Positions 8,674 to 17,152 of a stretch of 20,000 nucleotides of DNA are shown piece by piece. The position numbers were made by a program, and so were the translations under genes. Positions within the stretch are counted from its first letter, which is position 1; each line of letters begins with the position of its first letter. Source of the DNA: Cryptomeria japonica (Eukaryota > Streptophyta > Pinopsida > Cupressales > Cupressaceae). Location of the stretch: contig NC_081411.1 in assembly GCF_030272615.1 (NCBI RefSeq), positions 161,151,589 through 161,171,588 of the forward strand, read 5' to 3'. The notes below the pieces were generated by a model. The model did no database searches and was not told the origin of the DNA. It worked only from the letters and a program-made list of their open reading frames with translations.

Positions 8674-10584
8674 TCATCCCTTAAAGAAGCTTATGAATTT
8701 TGCTCTCTCGGCCTCTGTCAATGATTGAGCCAAAAATATGTTGTGTGGAACCTCTGCTGTACCAATGTTTGTCTTTATAGTCTCCTCTACCAACATGGAT
8801 GATTTTTCCTCGTATGATGCTGGGAGAATGTCGAGCCTTCCATCTTCGGGTGCCTCAGAGAGGTTTTCACCCTTAGATATGTCCTTTCTTTTTACTTTTT
8901 TGGAGTCAGATAGCGCCACAGTGTGGTTTTCGCCATAAGACCCTTTTTTTTTTTTTTTTTTCACATTTTTGCGACTAGAAGGCCCGACACCCTCACCAAA
9001 GTATGCTATGTTGTTGAGCTCTATGGCGTATCCTGCTTTGTGGTCTCCAGGGGGAAGATCATCTCGAATGCCAAGATAGTCGACAATAGCTTCGTCATTT
9101 TGAAATGTATCAAATTGTGTTGGTCCTTCATGATCCCAGTCAATGAGTTGGGGGTGAACAAGGGGAAGGTCTTTAGTGCTTTCAGGGTTTGCAGGACTAA
9201 TAGTGAAGATGTGGTTATATTCAGGTATGTCAAGGTAATCGTCGAGGTCATCGATGGCACTCTCCTCATCAGTTTCGATCGTGAGCGAATCCAAATTGTC
9301 CTCACTAGTAGAGCCTTCAAGGACAGGTGTCCTCATCCTATGTGATTTTGACCTAGGACCTTGAAACGAAGCTTGTGCGGGATCCTTATGGGTTGGTTCT
9401 TGACCAACTCTGAACTTTTTGTAAAATTCCTCCTCCTCTGTGGGTTCATCTGGCTCTCTGAATGTTTCAGTGAGCTCATAGTCACTGGAGGATTTGTCTG
9501 AACCCCATTCCCACTCATTGGAGTCTGTGGAATAGTAATCCTCTTGTTGAACTTTGGCAACTTTAATTCGCCATACCTCTTTTGTTCTTTTATTATGTAG
9601 TCTGGGATTCAGAAAACCAAGCCCCTTGGAGCATTCCCTTCTTGTAGTTAGCTCAGGTTGTAAGGGCTCCATGACACCTTCTTTGTGTAGTCCGAGAGGG
9701 CTTTTTCCGTCATACCCGAATCTTTGCAAAATTTTGAAGCCTTTGCCATAGTTCTCACAGGGTATAATAATCTGATCATGTGTGTCCTCTTCAACGTCCT
9801 TATAGAGCATTTTATATAAGTTTTCTTCTTCTAGTTCACCCCATTTTTGAAAGATGGTAGGATCCCATTTGAGCATCATGATGGAGATTTGCTTGTTAGG
9901 ATGTGGCCTCCCATATTCCTTGGGAGAGGTCATGACTTGTCGTAAAAACATTGTTTGATTCAAAGTGTATTCTCCCATGCCTTTGTCTTGAAACTTGGCT
10001 CTAAGTTCACCTTGTTTGGATGTCGAGGGCTTTAATGACTCAGGATCAATATATGCTGAAGAAGGAGTAGCCTCACGATTGCTGGGGATGATAGTCTTAG
10101 TATGTGATCTCAAGTTATTACAATATATGAATGGATTTGGATCACCATTGACCGTCACTTCAACTCCATTGTGAGGAAACTTAATGCACTGATGGTATGT
10201 TGATGGGACTGCCCTCATTTCATGAATCCAAGGACGTCCTAGCAATATGTTGTATGTGAGATCAAGATCTAGGACTTGACAAACCACATCCTTTGTGACT
10301 GGCCCTATTCTTAGCGGTAAGGTAACTGTGCCCTTGGACGAGCGCTCTTCATCATCATAAGCCTTGATGGTGATTTGGTTTGTAGCATTCACAGCCTTGT
10401 CAGAATATCCCAATTGTCTTATGGTACTCAAGGTACAAATATTAAGACCTGCTCCTCCATCTATCAGGACTGGCTATATTCGGTGTTTATGTATGAAGGC
10501 TTCAACATGTAGAGGTGCATTATGTGGCTGACTTATGGAGGCATCATCGGCTTCTGTAAATGTGAGGGAGTGTGGAACGGATAG
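8674..10584 (-). pseudogene. pol: pol: aspartic protease with G-patch-like segment and long acidic linker
   Basis: Same frame as gag. TAG at 10474 (probable former CAG) sits five codons before the protease active site, VLIDGGAGLN (Asp codon 10459..10461), which reads D-G-G instead of the usual D-T/S-G. The second protease motif is NILLGRPWI. Numbering from 10431, residues about 230 to 275 resemble a G-patch: KGFKILQRFGYDGKSPLGL, a GVMEPL turn, then KGLGF. After this comes an acidic, low-complexity linker (EWEWGSDKSSSDYE, PTEEEEF) with a six-Lys run coded by a 19-nt homopolymer at 8944..8962. The end, EAERAKFISFFKG, joins RT across TGA 8674, probably a former TGG. Confidence 0.88.
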
Positions 10585-11769
10585 TTATCCCACCATGGCT
10601 TGAAACTGGTCCACATTCAGATCAGTAGGGACGGCAGTATCTCTCAAGATTTTGTCAAGGATAGCTTTATGTGTAGGAGATATACGTAAGAGCTCAAGAA
10701 TAGAGATAAGTGCAGGTGTCTTCCCTAGTTGTTCTACAAGGTCATACTCAGGCTTGATTGATGAAAGATTGGTATTCTTAGTGGAGGCACCTGGCAACGT
10801 GATCTTACCTTGACGGGTTGTAACATGACATTCAGAGGTAGATTCGGACGAAGATCCCACACCTTTTAGGACAATTTTGGGTCTCTGAGAAGGATTCTTA
10901 GGATTTTTGTTTTTGATAGTAATGGTAGAGATATGATTGTCCATTGAGATGTGATTGATAGTAGAATCATAATTGTAAGGTGCTCTAGTATAATTGGCTT
11001 GATCATCTGTGACTTTGCCTTTTCCTTTGTCATGTTTTGGGAATGGTTCCTTAAACATCTCATGCTCTTGATTAGATGAATGTCCCTCAATCTCTATATC
11101 TCCTCTGTCAATGAGATCTTGCACAATGTTTTTCAATCGATGGCAATTACCTATCTTGTGACCCTTGCTCTTATGAAACTCACAATACTCATCATCATTC
11201 CACCAATTTGGTTTTACCTTTGGTTCATAAGGAGGAAAATCTGGAACTGTAATTACTTTGTTTGCTACAAGCTTTTTGAATACTGACTCAAGTGGTTCTC
11301 CCAATGGAGTGTACTTCCTTCGTGGTCTAGAAGTTGTTTGAGTGTTCACCTGATTGTTGGTAGAACTTGATCCAGAAAAGACGAACTTGGGTCTCACTGT
11401 ATTGGCATCAACAATGCCATCATTAACTGTGTTCTTGTTCTTGTTCCAAAATTTTGGTTTGTCCTTTCCCTTGAAGTCCTCTTTGTTTTCTTTGAATAGC
11501 TTGATAACTCCTTGTTCAATTAAGACCTTTTCTGTTGCTAGGCCCTTTTCAATAACATCCTTAAATGTAGACAAACAAGCTTTTCTGAGATCATAGCCAA
11601 TAGCCTTATTAACATTTTGAGTGAACATTTCTACCATTTGTTTCTGCGGGATTTCACAAGAGAATCTGCTAGCTAAGTTTCTCCATCTCTGTAAAAATGT
11701 TGCGAAAGATTCTCCTTCCTTTTGTTTCGTATTGCACAAGGTAGTAACTGAGACATCTGTTTCAATGTA
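10585..11769 (-). pseudogene. gag: gag: C-terminal half with CHHC zinc knuckle
   Basis: In frame with the N-terminal half across TAA 11770. It begins YIETDVSVTTLCNTKQKEGE and continues with the gag helical region (SFATFLQRWRNLASRF). Numbering from 11739, a zinc-knuckle-like motif C186-x2-H189-x4-H194-x4-C199 follows NWWNDDEY. This arrangement is typical of Tat gag rather than the CCHC of most gypsy elements. A Lys-rich segment (KHDKGKGKV) and a Ser/Thr-rich tail follow, then FQAMVG before TAA 10585. The next 36 codons up to TAG 10474 are still in frame. Role: capsid assembly and RNA packaging. Confidence 0.9.
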
Positions 11770-13014
11770 TTAAGAGAAATGCTGAATGAATGCCTTTGCT
11801 AAGTCACCCCATGACTTAATACCAGGAGGTAATTGAGAAAACCATTCCATAGCCTGATCGCCTAAGCTTTGTGGGAACAACCTCATTAAGTATGTTTCTT
11901 CTGCCGCTACCTCAATGCAAGCTGTGAAAAATTGTCTTATGTGTGCCTTGGGGTCTCCTCTCCCTCTATATTTGTCAAATTTTGGCGTTACAAAGTGTGG
12001 AGGAAATGGAGGCATTGGAATGCTCTTATCGAAGGGATAAGGACATATATCTCTCATAGTGTATGTTGGTTTTGATGTACTCATGTCCTCCATTTTCTTT
12101 TGTAAATCTCTTATTTGTTGCTCCAAATTGTTTTTAGGAGGAGATTGATTTCTTGTAGCATACCCCATGTTTGAGACACCCATTTGAGGAGGAGCTTGTT
12201 GCATGTATGGATGATACTGATCATAGACATGTCCATATGGAGGTCTATATTGTTGCGACATATATGGAGCACTTGGCATAACTTCTTGTTGAGGGACCCC
12301 ATATCTATTTTGTGTGTATAAACCATATTCAATAGGCCTTTCATTTTCCATTGTGTTGCCCCCAATTTTGACATGAGGTCTCCTTGTGTCAAAATTGTGA
12401 GGATGTCCTTGAGTATCCACTTGTTTTGATTGATTCATACCTTGAGCATGTGATTGAGCATAAGGCCTCCATGATGGTCCTTGAGTGTAAGTATCATATG
12501 TTTGAGCTTGTGTATGTGGGATTGCAAGCTTTTGAAGCAAAGCTGATGGTGACTCAGGCATCATATTATTCGGTCCTCTATTTCCTCCACTATTTGGTCT
12601 CCTTTGATCCATGTTGGGTTGAATTTGTTGTGAGGGTCGACTTTCCATAAGTTGAGATAAGTCAAAATCATGTGGTATTTTAGCTCCACTTTGTGCCATC
12701 ATGTTTAAAAAGTATTGACGATCTCTCCTCATTATCTCTTCAACCAATCTATTGAAATGAGGATTCATTATGGAGTCTTCTATGTCTGCTGATAGTATTG
12801 AAGAGTTGTCCACTGTGTCATTGTGTGTAGCATTGTTGTTTATAGTGTTTGCGCTTTCCACATTTGGATTGTGTCTATAAACATTCATGTCTGGTAATGT
12901 AGTGTGATTAGGATTGTAGAATAGATCATTGTCATACTCATAAGAACTCATGTTTACGGATTCTTGAGCTTCTTTAGCTATTCTCCTAGATTTTTGAAGG
13001 CGGGTTTCAACCAT
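11770..13014 (-). pseudogene. gag: gag: N-terminal half with retrotransposon gag domain
   Basis: 414 codons. The ATG at 13014 is preceded by an in-frame TAG two codons upstream, so the start is secure. It begins with a short basic stretch (LQKSRRIAKEAQ). A Gln/Asn/Pro/Tyr-rich disordered middle follows (residues about 100 to 290), then a short coiled coil (NLEQQIRDLQKKMEDM). The gag domain closes it (KFDKYRGRGDPKAHIRQFF, LFPQSLGDQAMEWFSQLP, WGDLAKAFIQHFS). TAA 11770 cuts the domain in its middle; a former CAA (Gln) would restore the usual reading. With this stop, capsid protein is not made full length. Confidence 0.92.
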
Positions 13015-13507
13015 GAACTAGGTGTTAGACCAAGATGTGAGAGACTAGATGAAAAGTGAAAAGGGTATGGAAGACCAAGAGTTGTATGGAGTGTAAGTGA
13101 ATCTTGAGGTGTACTTGCAATGTCCAAAGTGTAAGACCAAGTATGTAAGTAGTAGAGTAGGTGTGACTTCCAAAGAGAGGATCGTTTCTCTTGATGAGGT
13201 AAGCTGACCTTGACTCTAAGTAAGACCAAATGAGACCCAAAGGTAAGAAACCTTGATGAGGGACCACTTAGCAAAGTGTAGTTGTATGTAGTGTGTTGAC
13301 AAAGTATGATGAGGACAAGCAAGTGACCTTTTGACTCAAGTTTAGACAAGTATGAATGTAAAATGAGGTATGAAGCAATGATGGACTGTGTGAAACCTTA
13401 GAACAGGCTGAATGCTAGATGAAACCTGAAGAGACAACCTAAGAAGCTCAAGTATGCTGAAACTGATTTTTATTTTTTGCTTGACTGTTAAAGTTTTCAA
13501 ATCCTGA
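13015..13507 (-). other. 5' leader, part next to gag
   Basis: No gene. On the + strand it is rich in AAGACCAA and GTAAG words and in dispersed imperfect repeats (for example GTAAGACCAA near 13131 and 13223). It is the untranslated leader directly upstream of the gag ATG on the element strand. I see no clear structure in it. Confidence 0.5.
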
Positions 13508-13657
13508 CACAGACGCCTCTGTATACTTCACAGACGCGATTATCTGACACAGACGCCTCTTTGTTTGACACAGATGCTGATAAAAACACAGACGCTATTC
13601 TGTACTTCACAGACGCGCTTATCTGACACAGACGCGGTTTAAATAGACACAGACGTG
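13508..13657. repeat. CACAGACGC array A (8 copies)
   Basis: Eight copies of CACAGACGC or one-base variants in about 150 bp, at irregular spacing. A higher-order duplication is visible: TACTTCACAGACGCG followed by TTATCTGACACAGACGC occurs twice, about 80 bp apart. It belongs to the same motif family as array B at 14874..15263. Confidence 0.85.
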
Positions 13658-13911
13658 TTTTTGTAACCTTAGTGCAATTTTTTCTATCTGTGAAGTTGTT
13701 TTGTTGTGACCAAATCTGATTTTTTGACTGTTTTTCGTGACAAGAGGACACAATGTTGATGACTCAATGTGTGCAAACTTTTTAGACTCCAAAAGTGTGT
13801 TGTTTGATGTAAAAAGTTTTTGCATACACTTGAAGACACAAAAGACACAATGTTTTGCTGTTTTGTCTTGAATGTTGGAGTGTTTAGCATAAGACAAGCA
13901 TAAATCTTAGG

Positions 13912-14470
13912 GCTGGCCAAGACAATAGTTGTTGATCCCACATAGGGTTTTACCCCCTAGGCTACGCTTTTCAGAGCGGATACTTAGATGCTTGACCTCA
14001 CTGGCTCCACCCTCGGCACTCACTTCTCGGGTCAGCCAAGCATCAGTCCCCATGAAAACTCCCCATGGCGAACTTTGTATCTCTACTAAGAACCGTATGT
14101 GTGTGGGCCGCTACCAGAGGTCCGACCTCCTGCCTCAACAACTAGAAGGATTTGGGCATCTAAAACAAAGAGGTGCTAGTAAGGGCATCCGCTCGTGTGG
14201 CCATACATGCAGCACTTTCAGCTCTGTAAATACAGAAGGCTCCCAGCCGGTAGGGGTTACGCCCTACAAATGATCAAATAAATTTGATCAAACGGGTTTA
14301 TGGGGAGACATAGTGTCGGTATGAACTAATCAGCACACATTATTCATAGTTTTCACCATGAATACATTTGATTATAGTGGTTTGGATGAGGTGGGTTTTC
14401 CTCGCTACCACTTGGGTCGTTCTCTTCTCACTAGTAGTCCTAATGACCACACGGGAAGACAGACCCTCTA
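13912..14470. other. GC-richer structured block of the leader
   Basis: Non-coding block, visibly less AT-rich than its surroundings and bounded by repeat-rich DNA. Inverted repeats: GCTTGACC (about 13991) with GGTCAGCCAAGC (about 14031); GTAGGG/CCCTAC (14250..14255, 14262..14267); TGATCAAAT/ATTTGATCA (14271..14279, 14282..14290). It is not recognisable as rRNA, tRNA or a protein gene. A conserved, folded packaging or dimerisation region of the genomic RNA is a reasonable guess. Confidence 0.5.
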
Positions 14471-14873
14471 AAGATTAAACAAAAAGAGCCTATTGCTCAA
14501 GACACAAAAGACAATGATTCAATTTTAGTGCACCAATTGAAGTGTTTGCTAAGCTATGAAAAACAAGGCACACAACAAAATTAAAAAACCCTAGCCAAGG
14601 CCCTGCAACAAAATTGTTAGTAGTTTGGGTTGTTTCAAATGATCACCCCTTCCTGCAAGCACACAAGTTAGGTAAATTTTAGAAAACCCAAAAGACTTTG
14701 TGAAAAGGGGCCTTCAACAAAAACGTTTTTGCTTCCAAGACAAGCTGCACCAATTTTGTTAGCTAGATCTGAAAATGTTAGTCCAAAAATAAACCAGATC
14801 TGAAACATTAAATGCAAGACAAAATGGCGAAAAATGAAAACCTAACTTTTTTTTTTTTTTTTTTTTTTTTATA
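14471..14873. other. Leader segment with poly-T tract
   Basis: No gene. A + rich and A-tract DNA, ending in 24 consecutive T (14847..14870) directly before repeat array B. On the element strand this is a poly-A tract in the leader. Confidence 0.6.
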
Positions 14874-15263
14874 CATAGACGCGATTTTACCTTACATAGA
14901 CGCGATTCCGCCCTACACAGACGCGATTCCACAACACAGACGCGATTTAACACCTCACAGACGCGTTTCTGCAAAAAAAAAAAATCTAAAACAGAAAATC
15001 CTGCAAAGCACAGACACGATTAAAATGATCACAGACGCGACTCTGCTACACAAACGCGGTTCTGTGAGGCACAGACGCGGATAAAAACCACAGATGCGCT
15101 TCCCAGACACAGATGCGGATTAAAATGACACAGACGCGTTTCCTTAACACAGACGCACCTCCGTGGAACCTGCAAAATGAAATATTGACAAAACACAGAC
15201 GCGGATCCAGTTGTCGCAGACGCTCTTGAAAACCAAAAACGCGATCCAAAAGTTCGCAGACGC
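14874..15263. repeat. CACAGACGCG array B (about 17 copies)
   Basis: About 17 copies of a CACAGACGCG core spaced roughly 20 to 30 nt apart, with variable spacers alternating between GATT/GGAT-type and TTTC-type endings. Many variants are CG to TG or CA changes, consistent with decay of methylated CpG. It lies in the untranslated leader shortly downstream of the primer-binding site on the element strand. Confidence 0.88.
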
Positions 15264-15356
15264 AGAAAAACCTAAAATGTCGTCAAAAATTGTCCGATCT
15301 GCAACTTCAAAAACGCAAAATCTGCAACAAAAAAGGTTAAATGCAAAGGGACAAGA

Positions 15357-15374
15357 GTCCCACCGGGCGTGCCA
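15357..15374 (-). other. Primer-binding site (minus-strand primer)
   Basis: On the element strand, three bases (TTT) after the 5' LTR, the sequence is TGGCACGCCCGGTGGGAC. The TGG complements the CCA end of a tRNA. From memory the rest is closest to a tRNA-Arg-type 3' end, but only partly, so I do not assign the primer firmly. Confidence 0.8.
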
Positions 15375-15784
15375 AAATGTTTATGGTGAAAATGGATAAC
15401 AATAATAACAATAATGAAAGGCTAAATGAATTCAACCACAAAACCCTAGCCTAACAATGAACAAAGATCCACCATAACATATGAAGATAACCTAAGACAA
15501 TGCAAAATAACTCAAAATCACAAAGATTATACCATCACATGTCCAATAGGGTTTTGATCTCCATTCTTCCTATCTCCATTGATCTTGCTTGATATATTTG
15601 CTCTCAGATTTTTATATGCACAAGAGCTCAACAAAGAACGGAATGTGGTTGCAAGTAGGATCGTAGCGTAGTCAATTGCATCAAAGATCATTAGCATGTG
15701 TCATTAGGGTGAGTGATTAGGAATGAATGATTAGGATGTTTCATTAGGATGTCTCATTAGGGTTTGACAATGAAGAAAGCATCT

Positions 15785-15794
15785 TCTTAAATAG
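15785..15794 (-). promoter_or_regulatory. TATA-like box of the 5' LTR promoter
   Basis: CTATTTAAGA on the element strand, about 420 bp into the LTR. It is the best TATA candidate in a sequence otherwise dominated by ATTTATTTAATT palindromes. Transcription would start about 25 to 30 nt further left, at the edge of the ATTAGG repeat block. Confidence 0.5.
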
Positions 15795-15923
15795 AAGACA
15801 CAATAGGAAATGGAGGGTTAAGATTAAGAGGTGTAAAAAGAGAGGTTGGCTAGGATTAGAGGGTAGGTAAAAGAAATAATAAAATAATGAAAGGGGTAGG
15901 TAGTGTATGAATTAAGAGATGAA

Positions 15924-15935
15924 TGACACGTGTCA
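15924..15935. promoter_or_regulatory. G-box/ABRE-like palindrome in U3
   Basis: TGACACGTGTCA is a perfect 12-nt palindrome around CACGTG, the core bound by plant bZIP and bHLH factors. It lies about 130 bp upstream of the TATA-like box on the element strand. The equivalent site in the 3' LTR (595..606) has CATGTG from one C to T change. Confidence 0.6.
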
Positions 15936-15955
15936 TGTGTAGAAAAAGATAATGA

Positions 15956-16186
15956 ATTAATTAAATAAATAAAGATTTATTTAATTAATAGAAGAAGTAG
16001 GACAATTAAATAAATAAAATATTTATTTAATTTAGGAAAGGGATAATTTAAATAAATAAATGCATTTATTTAAATGAGAAATAAGGCTAGAAGAGGATAA
16101 ATGAATTAATTAAATAAATAAAAATTTATTTAATTAATAGAAGAATTAGGCTTAGATAATTAAATAAATAAAATATTTATTTAATT
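15956..16186. repeat. Five AT-rich palindromes in U3 (5' LTR)
   Basis: Same five inverted repeats as at 627..857. Here the fifth is intact at the position equivalent to 847 (T instead of A), giving arms of about 13 to 14 bp. They lie between the outer LTR end and the G-box. Confidence 0.85.
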
Positions 16187-16212
16187 AGACATGACAATTT
16201 TGAGTGTCTACA

Positions 16213-16217
16213 GTACA
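16213..16217. repeat. Target-site duplication, right copy (GTACA)
   Basis: Exact match to 44..48, directly after the CA end of the 5' LTR. Confidence 0.88.
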
Positions 16218-16305
16218 CATACACACACACACATGTATATGTATATGTATATATGTATGTATGCATATACATATACATACACACACACATGTGTGTCTGT
16301 GTATG

Positions 16306-16336
<31 letters not shown>

Positions 16337-16374
16337 CTGTGTGTGTGTGTGTGTACATGTACATGTACATGTGC
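16218..16374. repeat. CA/TG/TATG microsatellite, right flank of insertion
   Basis: Alternating purine-pyrimidine simple repeat: (CA)n, TATATG runs, a (TG)n tract near 16314..16354 and three ACATGT words at the end. It is the continuation of the microsatellite at 1..43. Reading frames through it on both strands are meaningless Tyr/Cys/Val or His/Thr strings. Confidence 0.9.
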
Positions 16375-17152
16375 TACCCCCTATTCTCACATTCATTGGT
16401 TTTATCTTGCACTGGAATATTCATGTTGTGATAATGTGTGTGGCAATTTTAGCATAGTTTGTTTGTCTCAGCCGATGCACCTTTATGTTTAAAATATTTG
16501 TATATTTGAACCTTTTTGTTTGAACCTGAAGTTTAATTCATTAGTTCATTGAGTCTTTATATATATACTATGTTTTGGTTTCACCATGCTTAACTTGTGC
16601 AGAAAGATCGAGTTGGGAGTGAACTGTTGAACCCTCCTTGGTTCATGAGTTCCTTGGCTCAATGGTTCAGCCATTCTACACTTAAAATGGGCACTTTGTA
16701 AAGTGGAGACCAAGAAAGGGAAAAGACTGGCGTCATACAAGGAATATTCCAAGAATCCTAGTGATTTATTTGAAAAGGTTTTTCACAAGGTGGTAATCAT
16801 TTTTCTGATAAGAGATTGCCCGAAGTGTTATGTAATAAAAGCGAGTGCTAGAAGTGTCATCTCTGTCATCAGTCAACATGAGTGAATGAGTTGTTGTAAT
16901 CATGAAACCGGACTTTTAGCCATTTATATCATTTTTGTACAAAAAGATTTGTATCTTCATGAGAAAGCTTAATTAAGAAAGTAGAGGTTTGGTGTTGGAG
17001 ATAATTTCTTAGAATTGGTAGACACACAGTCGTATGAAAGGTTAGTTGAAAATATTCGCCATCTCTGTCATTTTCATCCTACAAGGAAGAAACTATTAAT
17101 TTTGTTGTAGTAACTATAGTGGGTGTTATTGCTGCCTGTTTTGGTTTTGAAA
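16375..17152. other. Non-coding flank
   Basis: About 780 bp with no convincing gene. A 60-codon + strand frame at 16703 lacks recognisable motifs. The region may be eroded upstream sequence of the degraded gene that follows. Confidence 0.5.

Larger units (their letters stand above)
49..16212 (-). mobile_element. Full-length Ty3/gypsy (Tat lineage) LTR retrotransposon with antisense PMD gene
   Basis: Complete element of 16,164 bp: LTR, polypurine tract, extra gene, pol, gag, leader, primer-binding site, LTR, read on the minus strand from right to left. The domain order gag, protease, RT, RNase H, second RNase H, integrase is Ty3/gypsy. The extra archaeal-type RNase H, the long 3' non-coding region and an antisense additional gene between pol and the 3' LTR are known Tat-lineage traits. 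LTRs differ at 7 of 835 positions by hand count (85, 117, 133, 518, 600, 734, 847 in the left copy), five of them transitions, so insertion is recent by LTR divergence. Gag-pol carries six stops and one frameshift, so the copy is not autonomous as written. There is no nested insertion inside it. Confidence 0.95.
15378..16212 (-). repeat. 5' LTR (right on the + strand)
   Basis: 835 bp, the promoter-bearing LTR of this minus-strand element. It is followed by the target duplication at 16213. It keeps features that look ancestral compared with the 3' LTR: a perfect G-box palindrome (15924..15935) and an unbroken fifth palindrome at its outer end. U3 runs from 16212 leftward, then the TATA-like box, then the ATTAGG block, then U5 to 15378. 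Confidence 0.96.

Noticed and set aside
8923-9345. 140-codon + strand frame
   Set aside because: Shadow of the protease linker on the opposite strand; it starts in the poly-T that codes the Lys run.
13929-14273. 114-codon + strand frame in the leader
   Set aside because: No recognisable domain, antisense to the leader and over a block full of inverted repeats. Its length is unremarkable for GC-richer DNA.
13912-14470. Possible rRNA or organelle fragment
   Set aside because: GC-richer and structured, but I could not match any stretch to rRNA, tRNA or an organelle gene by eye.
14874-15263. CRISPR-like array
   Set aside because: The repeated core is only about 10 nt and degenerate, spacers vary in length and are repeat-like, and the context is a plant retrotransposon.
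16185-16492. Several overlapping frames on both strands
   Set aside because: They are translations of the CA/TG microsatellite (His/Thr, Val/Cys or Tyr strings).
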